Origin: Archivesica marissinica
Lineage: Eukaryota; Mollusca; Bivalvia; Venerida; Vesicomyidae
Direction of reading: 5' to 3'
DNA length: 64,000 nt
Assembly: GCA_014843695.1 (NCBI GenBank)
Contig: CM026401.1
Span: forward strand, 23,884,584-23,948,583
The translations under genes and the position numbers were made by a program. Of the stretch, positions 35,864-48,960 are shown piece after piece; the first letter of the stretch is position 1, and every line of letters starts with the position of its first letter. Below the pieces are notes generated by a model. That model was not told where the DNA came from. It saw only the letters and a program-made list of their open reading frames with translations, and did not search any database.

Positions 35864-38800
35864 CCGGCAATCTGTATTATAGGTCTTGCTATGTTAGTTC
35901 CCGGCAATCTGTATTATATGTTAGTTCCCGGCAATCTGTATTATATGTCTCTTGCTAGGTTAGTTCCTGGCAATCTGTATTATATGTCTCTTGCTAGGTT
36001 AGTTCCCGGCAATCTGTATTATATGTTAGTTCCCGGCAATCTGTATTATATGTCTCTTGCTATGTTAGTTCCTGGCAATCTGTATTATATGTCTCTTGCT
36101 AGGTTAGTTCCTGGCAATCTGTATTATATGTCTCTTACTATGTTAGTTCCCGGTAATCTGTATTATATGTCTCTTGCTAGGTTAGTTCCTGGCAATCTGT
36201 ATTATATGTATCTTACTATGTTAGTTCCCGGCAATCTGTATTATATGTCTCTTGCTATGTTAGTTCCCGGCAATCTGTATTATATGTCTCTTGCTATGTT
36301 AGTTCCTGGCAATCTGTGTTATATGTCTCTTGCTATGTTAGTTCCCGGTAATCTGTATTATATGTCTCTTGCTATGTTAGTTCCTGGCAATCTGTATTAT
36401 ATGTCTCTTACTATGTTTGTTCCTGGCAATCTGTATAATAGGTCTCTTGCTATGTTAGTTACCGGTAATCTGTATTATATGTCTCTTGCTATGTTAGTTC
36501 TCGGCAATCTGTATTATATGTCTCTTGCTATGTTAGTTCCCGGCAATCTGTATTATATGTCTCTTGCTCTTGCTATGTTAGTTCCCGGTAATCTGTATTA
36601 TATGTCTCTTGCTATGTTAGTTCCCGGCAATCTGTATTATATGTTTCTTACAATGTTAGTTCCTGGCAATCTGTATTATATGTCTCTTGCTATGTTAGTT
36701 CCCGGCAATCTGTATTATATGTCTCTTACTATGTTAGTTCCTGGCAATCTGTATTATATGTCTCTTACTATGTTAGTTCCCGGTAATCTGTATTATATGT
36801 CTCTTACTATGTTAGTTCCTGGCAATCTGTATTATATGTCTCTTACTATGTTAGTTCCCGGCAATCTGTATTATATGTATCTTACTATGTTAGTTCCCGG
36901 TAATCTGTATTATATGTCTCTTGCTATGTTAGTTCCCGGCAATCTGTATTATATGTCTCTTACAATGTTAGTTCCCGGAAATCTGTATTATATGTCTTGC
37001 TATGTTAGTTCCCGGCAATCTGTATTATATGTCTCTTACAATGTTAGTTCCCGGCAATCTGTATTATATGTATCTTGCTATGTTAGTTCCCGGCAATCTG
37101 TATTATATGTCTCTTACAATGTTAGTTCCCGGCAATCTGTATTATATGTATCTTGCTATGTTAGTTCCTGGCAATCTGTATTATATGTTTCTTACAATGT
37201 TAGTTCCTGGCAATCTGTATTATATGTCTCTTACAATGTTAGTTCTCGGCAATCTGTATTATATGTCTCTTGCTCTTGCTATGTTAGTTCCTGGCAATCT
37301 GTATTATATGTCTCTTGCTATGTTAGTTCCCGGCAATCTGTATTATATGTCTCTTGCTATGTTAGTTCCCGGCAATCTGTATTATATGTCTCTTACTATG
37401 TTAGTTCCCGGCAATCTGTATTATATGTATCTTGCTATGTTAGTTCCTGGCAATCTGTATTATATGTCTCTTACAATGTTAGTTCCCGGCAATCTGTATT
37501 ATATGTCTCTTACAATGTTAGTTCCCGGCAATCTGTATTATATGTATCTTACTATGTTAGTTCCCGGTAATCTGTATTATATGTTTCTTACAATGTTAGT
37601 TCCTGGCAATCTGTATTATATGTCTCTTACAATGTTAGTTCCTGGCAATCTGTATTATATGTCTCTTGCTATGTTAGTTCCCGGCAATCTGTATTATATG
37701 TCTCTTGCTATGTTAGTTCCCGGCAATCTGTATTATATGTCTCTTGCTATGTTAGTTCCTGGCAATCTGTGTTATATGTCTCTTGCTATGTTAGTTCCCG
37801 GTAATCTGTATTATATGTCTCTTGCTATGTTAGTTCCTGGCAATCTGTATTATATGTCTCTTACTATGTTTGTTCCTGGCAATCTGTATAATAGGTCTCT
37901 TGCTATGTTAGTTACCGGTAATCTGTATTATATGTCTCTTGCTATGTTAGTTCCCGGCAATCTGTATTATATGTCTCTTGCTATGTTAGTTCCCGGCAAT
38001 CTGTATTATATGTCTCTTGCTCTTGCTATGTTAGTTCCCGGTAATCTGTATTATATGTCTCTTGCTATGTTAGTTCCCGGCAATCTGTATTATATGTTTC
38101 TTACAATGTTAGTTCCTGGCAATCTATATTATATGTCTCTTACAATGTTAGTTCCTGGCAATCTGTATTATATGTCTCTTACTATGTTAGTTCCCGGTAA
38201 TCTGTATTATATGTCTCTTACTATGTTAGTTCCTGGCAATCTGTATTATATGTCTCTTACTATGTTAGTTCCCGGTAATCTGTATTATATGTCTCTTGCT
38301 ATGTTAGTTCCCGGCAATCTGTATTATATGTCTCTTACAATGTTAGTTCCCGGAAATCTGTATTATATGTCTCTTGCTATGTTAGTTCCCGGCAATCTGT
38401 ATTATATGTCTCTTACAATGTTAGTTCCCGGCAATCTGTATTATATGTCTCTTACTATGTTAGTTCCCGGCAATCTGTATTATATGTCTCTTACAATGTT
38501 AGTTCCCGGCAATCTGTATTATATGTATCTTGCTATGTTAGTTCCTGGCAATCTGTATTATATGTTTCTTACAATGTTAGTTCCTGGCAATCTGTATTAT
38601 ATGTCTGTTACAATGTTAGTTCTCGGCAATCTGTATTATATGTCTCTTGCTCTTGCTATGTTTGTTCCTGGCAATCTGTATTATATGTCTCTTGCTATGT
38701 TAGTTCCCGGCAATCTGTATTATATGTCTCTTGCTATGTTAGTTCCCGGCAATCTGTATTATATGTCTCTTACTATGTTAGTTCCCGGCAATCTGTATTA

Positions 38801-40660
38801 TATGTATCTTGCTATGTTAGTTCCTGGCAATCTGTATTATATGTCTCTTGCTCTGTTAGTTCCCGGTAATCTGTATTATATGTTTCTTACAATGTTAGTT
38901 CCTGGCAATCTGTATTATATGTCTCTTACAATGTTAGTTCCTGGCAATCTGTATTATATGTCTCTTGCTATGTTAGTTCCCGGTAATCTGTATTATATGT
39001 TTCTTACAATGTTAGTTCCTGGCAATCTGTATTATATGTCTCTTACAATGTTAGTTCCTGGCAATCTGTATTATATGTCTCTTGCTATGTTAGTTCCCGG
39101 CAATCTGTATTATATGTCTCTTGCTATGTTAGTTCCCGGCAATCTGTATTTTATGTCTCTTACTATGTTAGTTCCCGGCAATCTGTATTATATGTATCTT
39201 GCTATGTTAGTTCCTGGCAATCTGTATTATATGTCTCTTACAATGTTAGTTCCCGGCAATCTGTATTATATGTCTCTTACTATGTTAGTTCCTGGCAATC
39301 TGTATTATATGTCTCTTACTATGTTAGTTCCCGGCAATCTGTATTATATGTCTCTTACTATGTTAGTTCCCGGCAATCTGTATTATATGTCTCTTACTAT
39401 GTTAGTTCCTGGCAATCTGTATTATATGTATCGTGCTATGTTAGTTCCCGGCAATCTGTATTATATGTATCTTACTATGTTAGTTCCCGGTAATCTGTAT
39501 TATATGTCTCTTGCTATGTTAGTTCCTGGCAATCTGTATTATATGTCTCTTACAATGTTAGTTCCCGGCAATCTGTATTATATGTCTCTTACAATGTTAG
39601 TTCCCGGCAATCTGTATTATATGTCTCTTACAATGTTAGTTCCCGGCAATCTGTATTATATGTATCTTACTATGTTAGTTCCTGGCAATCTGTATTATAT
39701 GTCTCTTACTATGTTAGTTCCTGGCAATCTGTATTATATGTCTCTTACTATGTTAGTTCCTGGCAATCTGTATTATATGTCTCTTACAATGTTAGTTCCT
39801 GGTAATCTGTATTATATGTCTCTTACTATGTTAGTTCCTGGTAATCTGTATTATATGTATCGTGCTATGTTAGTTCCTGGCAATCTGTATTATATGTCTC
39901 TTACTATGTTAGTTCCCGGCAATCTGTATTATATGTCTCTTGCTATGTTAGTTCCCGGCAATCTGTATTATATGTTTCTTACAATGTTAGTTCCTGGCAA
40001 TCTGTATTATATGTTTCTTACAATGTTAGTTCCCGGCAATCTGTATTATATGTCTCTTACTATGTTAGTTCCCGGTAATCTGTATTATATGTCTCTTGCT
40101 ATGTTAGTTCCCGGCAATCTGTATTATATGTATCTTGCTATGTTAGTTCCTGGCAATCTGTATTATATGTTTCTTACAATGTTAGTTCCTGGCAATCTGT
40201 ATTATATGTCTCTTACTATGTTAGTTCCTGGCAATCTGTATTATATGTCTCTTACTATGTTAGTTCCTGGCAATCTGTATTATATGTCTCTTACTATGTT
40301 AGTTCCCGGCAATCTGTATTATATGTCTCTTACTATGTTAGTTCCCGGTAATCTGTATTATATGTCTCTTACAATGTTAGTTCCTGGCAATCTGTATAAT
40401 AGGTCTCTTACTATGTTAGTTCCAAGTAATCTGTCTCTTACTATGTTAGTTCCCGGCAATCTGTATTATATGTCTCTTACTATGTTAGTTCCTGGCAATC
40501 TGTATTATATGTCTCTTACTATGTTAGTTCCAAGTAATCTGTCTCTTACTATGTTAGTTCCCGGCAATCTGTATTATATGTCTCTTGCTATGTTAGTTCC
40601 TGGCAATCCGTCTCTTGCTATGTTAGTTCCCGGCAATCTGTCTCTTGCTATGTTAGTTCA
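35864..40660 (+). repeat. Minisatellite 4, 39-bp units (intron C)
   Basis: About 123 units with the core TATGTTAGTTCCCGGCAATC, then TGTATTATATGTCTCTTGC. The CpG site varies as TTCCCGGC/TTCCTGGC. Other variants are CTTGCTATG/CTTACTATG/CTTACAATG and a CTTGCTCTTGC six-base duplication. Two of the plus frames lack stops. The longest reads MSLTMLVPGNLYY repeats for 1,224 codons, switching frame where a two-base deletion occurs near 36990. Right-edge units lose nine bases (CTGTCTCTT instead of CTGTATTATATGTCTCTT). It lies wholly inside intron C, so I do not call a gene. Confidence 0.95.
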
Positions 40661-40677
40661 CACACTATATAATTGAT

Positions 40678-43600
40678 AAGTTTTGTGCCTCTGTACATCA
40701 ATGGTATATCAGCCTGGTTTTATACCTCCGTACATCAATTGTATATCAGCATGGTTTTATACCTCTGTACATCAATGGTATATCAGCCTGGTTTTATACC
40801 TCCGTACATCAATGGTATATCAGCATGGTTTTATACCTCCGTACATCAATGGTATATCAGCCTGGTTTTATACCTCCGTACATCAATGGTATATCAGCCT
40901 GGTTTTATACCTCCGTACATCAATGGTATATCAGCATGGTTTTATACCTCCGTACATCAATGGTATATCAGCCTGGTTTTATACCTCTGTACATCAATGG
41001 TATATCATCATGGTTTTATACCTCCGTACACCCATTGTATGTCAGCATGGTTTTGTACCTCCGTACATCAATGGTATATCAGCCTGGTTTTGTACCTCCG
41101 TACACCCATTGTATGTCAGCATGGTTTTGTACCTCCGTACATCAATGGTATATCAGCATGGTTTTGTACCTCCGTACACCCATTGTATGTCAGCATGGTT
41201 TTGTACCTCCGTACATCCATGGTATGTCAGCCTGGTTTTGTACCTCGGTACATCCATGGTCTGTCAGCATGGTTTTGTCTCTCCGTACATCCATGGTATG
41301 TCAGCCTGGTTTTGTCTCTCCGTACATCCATGGTATGTCAGCCTGGTTTTGTACATCCATGGTCTGTCAGCATGGTTTTGTCCCTCCGTACATCCATGGT
41401 CTGTCAGCATGGTTTTGTACCTCCGTACATCCATGGTCTGTCAGCCTGGTTTTGTCCCTCCGTACATCCATGGTCTGTCAGCATGGTTTTGTACCTCTGT
41501 ACATCCATGGTCTGTCAGCCTGGTTTTGTACCTTTGTACATCCATGGTCTGTCAGCCTGGTTTTGTCCCTCTGTACATCCATGGTCTGTCAGCCTGGTTT
41601 TGTACCTCTGTACAGCCATGGTCTGTCAGCCTGGTTTTGTACCTCTGTACATCCATGGTCTGTCAGCATGGTTTTGTACCTCCATACATCCATTGTCTGT
41701 CAGCCTGGTTTTGTACTTCCGTAAATCCATGGTCTGTCAGCATGGTTTGGTCTCTCCATACATCTATTGTCTGTCAGCCTGGGGTTTTGTACCTCTGTAC
41801 ATCCATGGTCTGTCAGCATGGTTTTGTACCTCCGTACATCAATGGTATATCAGCATGGTTTTATACCTCCGTACATCAATGGTATATCAGCCTGGTTTTA
41901 TACCTCCGTACATCAATGGTATATCAGCCTGGTTTTATACCTCCGTACATCAATGGTATATCAGCATGGTTTTATACCTCTGTACATCAATGGTATATCA
42001 GCCTGGTTTTATACCTCTGTACATCAATGGTATATCAGCATGGTTTTATACCTCCGTACACCCATTGTATGTCAGCATGGTTTTGTACCTCCGTACATCA
42101 ATGGTATATCAGCCTGGTTTTGTACCTCCGTACACCCATTGTATGTCAGCATGGTTTTGTACCTCCGTACATCAATGGTATATCAGCATGGTTTTGTACC
42201 TCCGTACACCCATTGTATGTCAGCATGGTTTTGTACCTCCGTACATCCATGGTATGTCAGCCTGGTTTTGTACCTCGGTACATCCATGGTCTGTCAGCAT
42301 GGTTTTGTCTCTCCGTACATCCATGGTATGTCAGCCTGGTTTTGTCTCTCCGTACATCCATGGTATGTCAGCCTGGTTTTGTACATCCATGGTCTGTCAG
42401 CATGGTTTTGTCCCTCCGTACATCCATGGTCTGTCAGCATGGTTTTGTACCTCCGTACATCCATGGTCTGTCAGCCTGGTTTTGTCCCTCCGTACATCCA
42501 TGGTCTGTCAGCATGGTTTTGTACCTCTGTACATCCATGGTCTGTCAGCCTGGTTTTGTACCTTTGTACATCCATGGTCTGTCAGCCTGGTTTTGTCCCT
42601 CTGTACATCCATGGTCTGTCAGCCTGGTTTTGTACCTCTGTACAGCCATGGTCTGTCAGCCTGGTTTTGTACCTCTGTACATCCATGGTCTGTCAGCATG
42701 GTTTTGTACCTCCGTACATCAATTGTATATCAGCATGGTTTTATACCTCTGTACATCAATGGTATATCAGCCTGGTTTTATACCTCCGTACATCAATTGT
42801 ATATCAGCATGGTTTTATACCTCTGTACATCAATGGTATATCAGCCTGGTTTTATACCTCCGTACATCAATGGTATATCAGCATGGTTTTATACCTCCGT
42901 ACATCAATGGTATATCAGCCTGGTTTTATACCTCCGTACATCAATGGTATATCAGCCTGGTTTTATACCTCCGTACATCAATGGTATATCAGCATGGTTT
43001 TATACCTCCGTACATCAATGGTATATCAGCCTGGTTTTATACCTCTGTACATCAATGGTATATCATCATGGTTTTATACCTCCGTACACCCATTGTATGT
43101 CAGCATGGTTTTGTACCTCCGTACATCAATGGTATATCAGCCTGGTTTTGTACCTCCGTACACCCATTGTATGTCAGCATGGTTTTGTACCTCCGTACAT
43201 CAATGGTATATCAGCATGGTTTTGTACCTCCGTACACCCATTGTATGTCAGCATGGTTTTGTACCTCCGTACATCCATGGTATGTCAGCCTGGTTTTGTA
43301 CCTCGGTACATCCATGGTCTGTCAGCATGGTTTTGTCTCTCCGTACATCCATGGTATGTCAGCCTGGTTTTGTCTCTCCGTACATCCATGGTATGTCAGC
43401 CTGGTTTTGTACATCCATGGTCTGTCAGCATGGTTTTGTCCCTCCGTACATCCATGGTCTGTCAGCATGGTTTTGTACCTCCGTACATCCATGGTCTGTC
43501 AGCCTGGTTTTGTCCCTCCGTACATCCATGGTCTGTCAGCATGGTTTTGTACCTCTGTACATCCATGGTCTGTCAGCCTGGTTTTGTACCTTTGTACATC

Positions 43601-46600
43601 CATGGTCTGTCAGCCTGGTTTTGTCCCTCTGTACATCCATGGTCTGTCAGCCTGGTTTTGTACCTCTGTACAGCCATGGTCTGTCAGCCTGGTTTTGTAC
43701 CTCTGTACATCCATGGTCTGTCAGCATGGTTTTGTACCTCCATACATCCATTGTCTGTCAGCCTGGTTTTGTACTTCCGTAAATCCATGGTCTGTCAGCA
43801 TGGTTTGGTCTCTCCATACATCTATTGTCTGTCAGCCTGGGGTTTTGTACCTCTGTACATCCATGGTCTGTCAGCATGGTTTTGTACCTCCGTACATCAA
43901 TGGTATATCAGCATGGTTTTATACCTCCGTACATCAATGGTATATCAGCCTGGTTTTATACCTCCGTACATCAATGGTATATCAGCCTGGTTTTATACCT
44001 CCGTACATCAATGGTATATCAGCATGGTTTTATACCTCTGTACATCAATGGTATATCAGCCTGGTTTTATACCTCTGTACATCAATGGTATATCAGCATG
44101 GTTTTATACCTCTGTACATCAATGGTATATCAGCCTGGTTTTATACCTCTGTACATCAATGGTATATCAGCATGGTTTTATACCTCCGTACACCCATTGT
44201 ATGTCAGCATGGTTTTGTACCTCCGTACATCAATGGTATATCAGCCTGGTTTTGTACCTCCGTACACCCATTGTATGTCAGCATGGTTTTGTACCTCCGT
44301 ACATCAATGGTATATCAGCATGGTTTTGTACCTCCGTACACCCATTGTATGTCAGCATGGTTTTGTACCTCCGTACATCCATGGTATGTCAGCCTGGTTT
44401 TGTACCTCGGTACATCCATGGTCTGTCAGCATGGTTTTGTCTCTCCGTACATCCATGGTATGTCAGCCTGGTTTTGTCTCTCCGTACATCCATGGTATGT
44501 CAGCCTGGTTTTGTACATCCATGGTCTGTCAGCATGGTTTTGTCCCTCCGTACATCCATGGTCTGTCAGCATGGTTTTGTACCTCCGTACATCCATGGTC
44601 TGTCAGCCTGGTTTTGTCCCTCCGTACATCCATGGTCTGTCAGCATGGTTTTGTACCTCTGTACATCCATGGTCTGTCAGCCTGGTTTTGTACCTTTGTA
44701 CATCCATGGTCTGTCAGCCTGGTTTTGTCCCTCTGTACATCCATGGTCTGTCAGCCTGGTTTTGTACCTCTGTACAGCCATGGTCTGTCAGCCTGGTTTT
44801 GTACCTCTGTACATCCATGGTCTGTCAGCATGGTTTTGTACCTCCGTACATCAATTGTATATCAGCATGGTTTTATACCTCTGTACATCAATGGTATATC
44901 AGCCTGGTTTTATACCTCCGTACATCAATTGTATATCAGCATGGTTTTATACCTCTGTACATCAATGGTATATCAGCCTGGTTTTATACCTCCGTACATC
45001 AATGGTATATCAGCATGGTTTTATACCTCCGTACATCAATGGTATATCAGCCTGGTTTTATACCTCCGTACATCAATGGTATATCAGCCTGGTTTTATAC
45101 CTCCGTACATCAATGGTATCAGCATGGTTTTATACCTCCGTACATCATGGTATTCAGCTGGTTTTTACCTCTGTACATCAATGGTATATCACTGGTTTTT
45201 ACCTCCGTACACCCATTGTATGTCAGCATGGTTTTGTACCTCCGTACATCATGGTATATCAGCTGGTTTTGTACCTCCGTACACCCTGTTGTGTGGTTTT
45301 GTTGTTCATGGTATGTCAGCTGGTTTTGTACCTCGGTACATCCATGGTCTGTCAGCATGGTTTTGTCTCTCCGTACATCCATGGTATGTCAGCCTGGTTT
45401 TGTTTGTTTGTTGTGTGGTTTTGTTTGGTTGTGTGGTTTTGTGTTTGGTTGTGTGGTTTTGTTGTTTGGTTGTGTGGTTTTGTTGTTTGGTTGTGTGGTT
45501 TTGTACCTCTGTACATCCATGGTCTGTCAGCCTGGTTTTGTACCTTTGTACATCCATGGTCTGTCAGCCTGGTTTTGTCCCTCTGTACATCCATGGTCTG
45601 TCAGCCTGGTTTTGTACCTCTGTACAGCCATGGTCTGTCAGCCTGGTTTTGTACCTCTGTACATCCATGGTCTGTCAGCATGGTTTTGTACCTCCATACA
45701 TCCATTGTCTGTCAGCCTGGTTTTGTACTTCCGTAAATCCATGGTCTGTCAGCATGGTTTGGTCTCTCCATACATCTATTGTCTGTCAGCCTGGGGTTTT
45801 GTACCTCTGTACATCCATGGTCTGTCAGCATGGTTTTGTCCCTCCATACATCCATTGTCTGTCAGCCTGGTTTTGTACCTCAGTACATCCATTGTCTGTC
45901 AGCATGGTTTTGTACCTCCGTACATCCATTGTCTGTCAGCATGGTTTTGTCTCTCCATACATCCATTGTCTGTCAGCCTGGTTTTGTACCTCCTTACATC
46001 CATGGTCTGTCAGCATAGTTTTGTACCTCAGTACATCCATTGTCTGTCAGCATGGTTTTGTACCTCCGTACATCCATTGTCTGTCAGCATGGTTTTGTCT
46101 CCATACATCCATGGTCTGTCAGCCTGGTTTTGTCTTTCCGTACATCCATGGTCTGTCAGCATGGTTTTGTACCTCCGTACATCCATGGTCGGTCAGCATT
46201 GTTTTGTCTCTCCGTACATCCATTGTCTGTCAGCATAGTTTTGTACATCCATGGTTTGTCAGCCTGGTTTTGTCCCTCTGTACATCCATGGTCTGTCAGC
46301 CTTGTTTTGTACCTCCTTACATCCATGGTCTGTCAGCCTGGTTTTGTCCCTGTGTACATCCATGGTCTGTCAGCCTGGTTTTGTCCCTATGTACACCCAT
46401 GGTTTGTCAGCCTGGTTTTGTCCCTCTGTACATCCATGGTCTGTCAGCCTTGTTTTGTACCTCCTTACATCCATGGTCTGTCAGCCTGGTTTTGTCCCTA
46501 TGTACATCCATGGTCTGTCAGCCTGGTTTTGTCCCTATGTACATCCATGGTATGTCAGCCTGGTTTTGTCCCTATGTACATCCATGGTCTGTCAGCCTGG

Positions 46601-48869
46601 TTTTGTCCCTATGTACATCCATGGTCTGTCAGCCTGGTTTTGTCCCTATGTACATCCATGGTCTGTCAGCCTGGTTTTCTCCCTCTGTACATCAATTGTC
46701 TGTCAGCCTGGTTTTGTTCCTCCGTACATCCATTGTCTGTCAGCCTGGTTTTGTACCTCTGTACATCCATTGTCTGTCAGCATGGTTTTGTCTCTCCATA
46801 CATCCATTGTCTGTCAGCCTGGTTTTGTCCCTCTGTACATCCATGGTTTGTCAGCCTGGTTTTGTCCCTCTGTACATCCATGGTTTGTCATCCTGGTTTT
46901 GTCCCTCTGTACATCCATGGTCTGTCAGCCTGGTTTAGTCCCTCTGTACATCCATGGTTTGTCATCCTGGTTTTATCCCTCTGTACATCCATGGTCTGTC
47001 AGCCTGGTTTTCTCCCTCTGTACATCAATTGTCTGTCAGCCTGGTTTTGTTCCTCCGTACATCCATTGTCTGTCAGCCTGGTTTTGTACCTCTGTACATC
47101 CATTGTCTGTCAGCATGGTTTTGTCTCTCCATACATCCATTGTCTGTCAGCCTGGTTTTGTCCCTCTGTACATCCATGGTTTGTCAGCCTGGTTTTGTCC
47201 CTCTGTACATCCATGGTTTGTCATCCTGGTTTTGTCCCTCTGTACATCCATGGTCTGTCAGCCTGGTTTAGTCCCTCTGTACATCCATGGTTTGTCATCC
47301 TGGTTTTATCCCTCTGTACATCCATGGTCTGTCAAGCCTGGTTTTGTCCCTCTGTACATCCATTGTCTGTCAGCCTGGTTTTCTCCCTCTGTACATCCAT
47401 TGTCTGTCAGCCTGGTTTTGTCCCTCTGTACATCCATGGTCTGTCAGCCTGGTTTTGTCCCTCTGTACATCCATTGTCTGTCAGCCTTGTTTTGTCTCTC
47501 CATACATCCATGGTCTGTCAGCCTTGTTTTGTCCCTCTGTACATCCATGGTCTGTCAGCCTGGTTTTGTCCCTCTGTACATCCATTGTCTGTCAGCCTGG
47601 TTTTGTTCCTCTGTACATCCATGGTCTGTCAGCATGGTTTTGTCTCTCCGTACATCCATGGTCTCTCAGCCTTGTTTTGTCCCTCTGTACATCCATGGTC
47701 TGTCAGCCTGGTTTTGTCCCTCTGTACATCCATGGTCCATGGTCTATCAGCCTGGTTTTGTCCCTCTGTACATCCATGGTCTGTCAGCATGGTTTTGTCT
47801 CTCCGTACATGAATGGTCTGTCAGCATGGTTTTGTCTCTCCGTACATCCATGGTCTGTCAGCCTTGTTTTGTCTCTCCGTACATCCATGGTCTGTCAGCC
47901 TTGTTTTGTCCCTCTGTACATCCATGGTCTGTCAGCCTGGTTTTGTCCCTCTGTACATCCATGGTCTGTCAGCCTTGTTTTGTACCTCCGTACATCCATT
48001 GTCTGTCAGCCTGGTTTTGTACTTCCGTAAATCCATGGTCTGTCAGCATGGTTTTGTCTCTCCATACATCAATTGTCTGTCAGCATGGTTTTGTACCTCT
48101 GTACATCCATGGTCTGTCAGCATGGTTTTGTACCTCCGTACATCCATGGTTTGTCAGCATGGTTTTGTCCCTCCATACATCCATTGTATGTCAGCCTGGT
48201 TTTGTACCTCTGTACATCCATGGTTTGTCAGCATAGTTTTGTACCTCAGTACATCCATTGTCTGTCAGCATGGTTTTGTACCTCCGTACATCCATTGTCT
48301 GTCAGCATGGTTTTGTCTCTCTGTACATCCATTGTCTGTCAGCATGGTTTTGTCTCTCTGTACATCCATTGTCTGTCAGCATGGTTTTGTCCCTCTGTAC
48401 ATCCATGGTCTGTCAGCCTGGTTTTGTCTCTCCGTACATCCATGGTCTGTCAGCATTGTTTTGTCTCTCCGTACATCCATGGTCTGTCAGCATAGTTTTG
48501 TCCCTCTGTACATCCATTGTCTGTCAGCCTGGGGTTTTGTACCTCTGTACATCCATGGTCTGTCAGCATGGTTTTGTACCACTGTACATCCATGGTCTGT
48601 CAGCATAGTTTTGTCCCTCTGTACATCCATGGTCTGTCAGCCTGTATTTGTCCCTCTGTACATCCATTGTCTGTCAGCCTGGGGTTTTGTACCTCTGTAC
48701 ATCCATGGTCTGTCAGCATGGTTTTGTACCACCGTACATCCATTGTCTGTCGAGCCTGGTTTTGTCCCTCTGTACATCCATTGTCTGTCAGCATGGTTTT
48801 GTACCTCCGTACATCCATGGTCTGTCAGCTTGGTTTTGTCCCTCTGCACATCCATTGTCTGTCAGCATG
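40678..48869 (+). repeat. Minisatellite 5, 37-bp units, about 8.2 kb (intron C)
   Basis: About 220 units with the core GGTCTGTCAGCCTGGTTTTG, then TCCCTCTGTACATCCAT. The left third uses a GGTATATCAGC/TTTTATACC/CATCAAT subfamily and the right part GGTCTGTCAGC/TTTTGTCCC/CATCCAT, with mixing between. A CTCCGTAC/CTCTGTAC/CTCCATAC triad marks a CpG site. The unit contains no stop triplet on the plus strand and 37 is one more than a multiple of 3. All three plus frames therefore stay open together, producing overlapping frames of more than 1,000 codons that are artefacts. Internal duplications of 2,058 and 333 bp are visible. Confidence 0.95.
45120..45520. other. Degenerate patch with 110-bp pure G/T run in minisatellite 5
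   Basis: Units from about 45110 lose single bases (for example CATCATGG for CATCAATGG). Positions 45395-45504 consist only of G and T, with a roughly 21-bp GTGTGGTTTTGTTGTTTG pattern. Regular units resume at once afterwards. It is probably poor consensus rather than biology. Confidence 0.6.
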
Positions 48870-48960
48870 TACTGCGTAACTTAATATGGCTGGTTAAATG
48901 ATCGTTCACAAACACTGGAATCTTCCATTAAAAATCAGATCTTGGTTTTATATTTTTCAG
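48870..48960 (+). other. Intron C, 3' unique segment with splice acceptor
   Basis: Unique sequence follows the 37-bp array and ends in GGTTTTATATTTTTCAG, a strong pyrimidine-tract acceptor. GCGTAACTTAAT or TGGTTAAAT could serve as a branch point. Confidence 0.6.

Noticed and set aside
35858..40676. LVPGNLYYM-repeat frames as a structural or silk-like protein
   Set aside because: The 39-bp unit length is a multiple of 3 and two frames are open. The array edges are not splice sites, and flanking exons join across it in phase.
40683..46238. Open frame of 1,851 codons (and overlapping frames of 1,687 and 1,037) as giant repeat-protein genes
   Set aside because: All three plus frames are open together because the 37-bp unit lacks stops. 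The region lies in an intron and shows no start or regulatory context.
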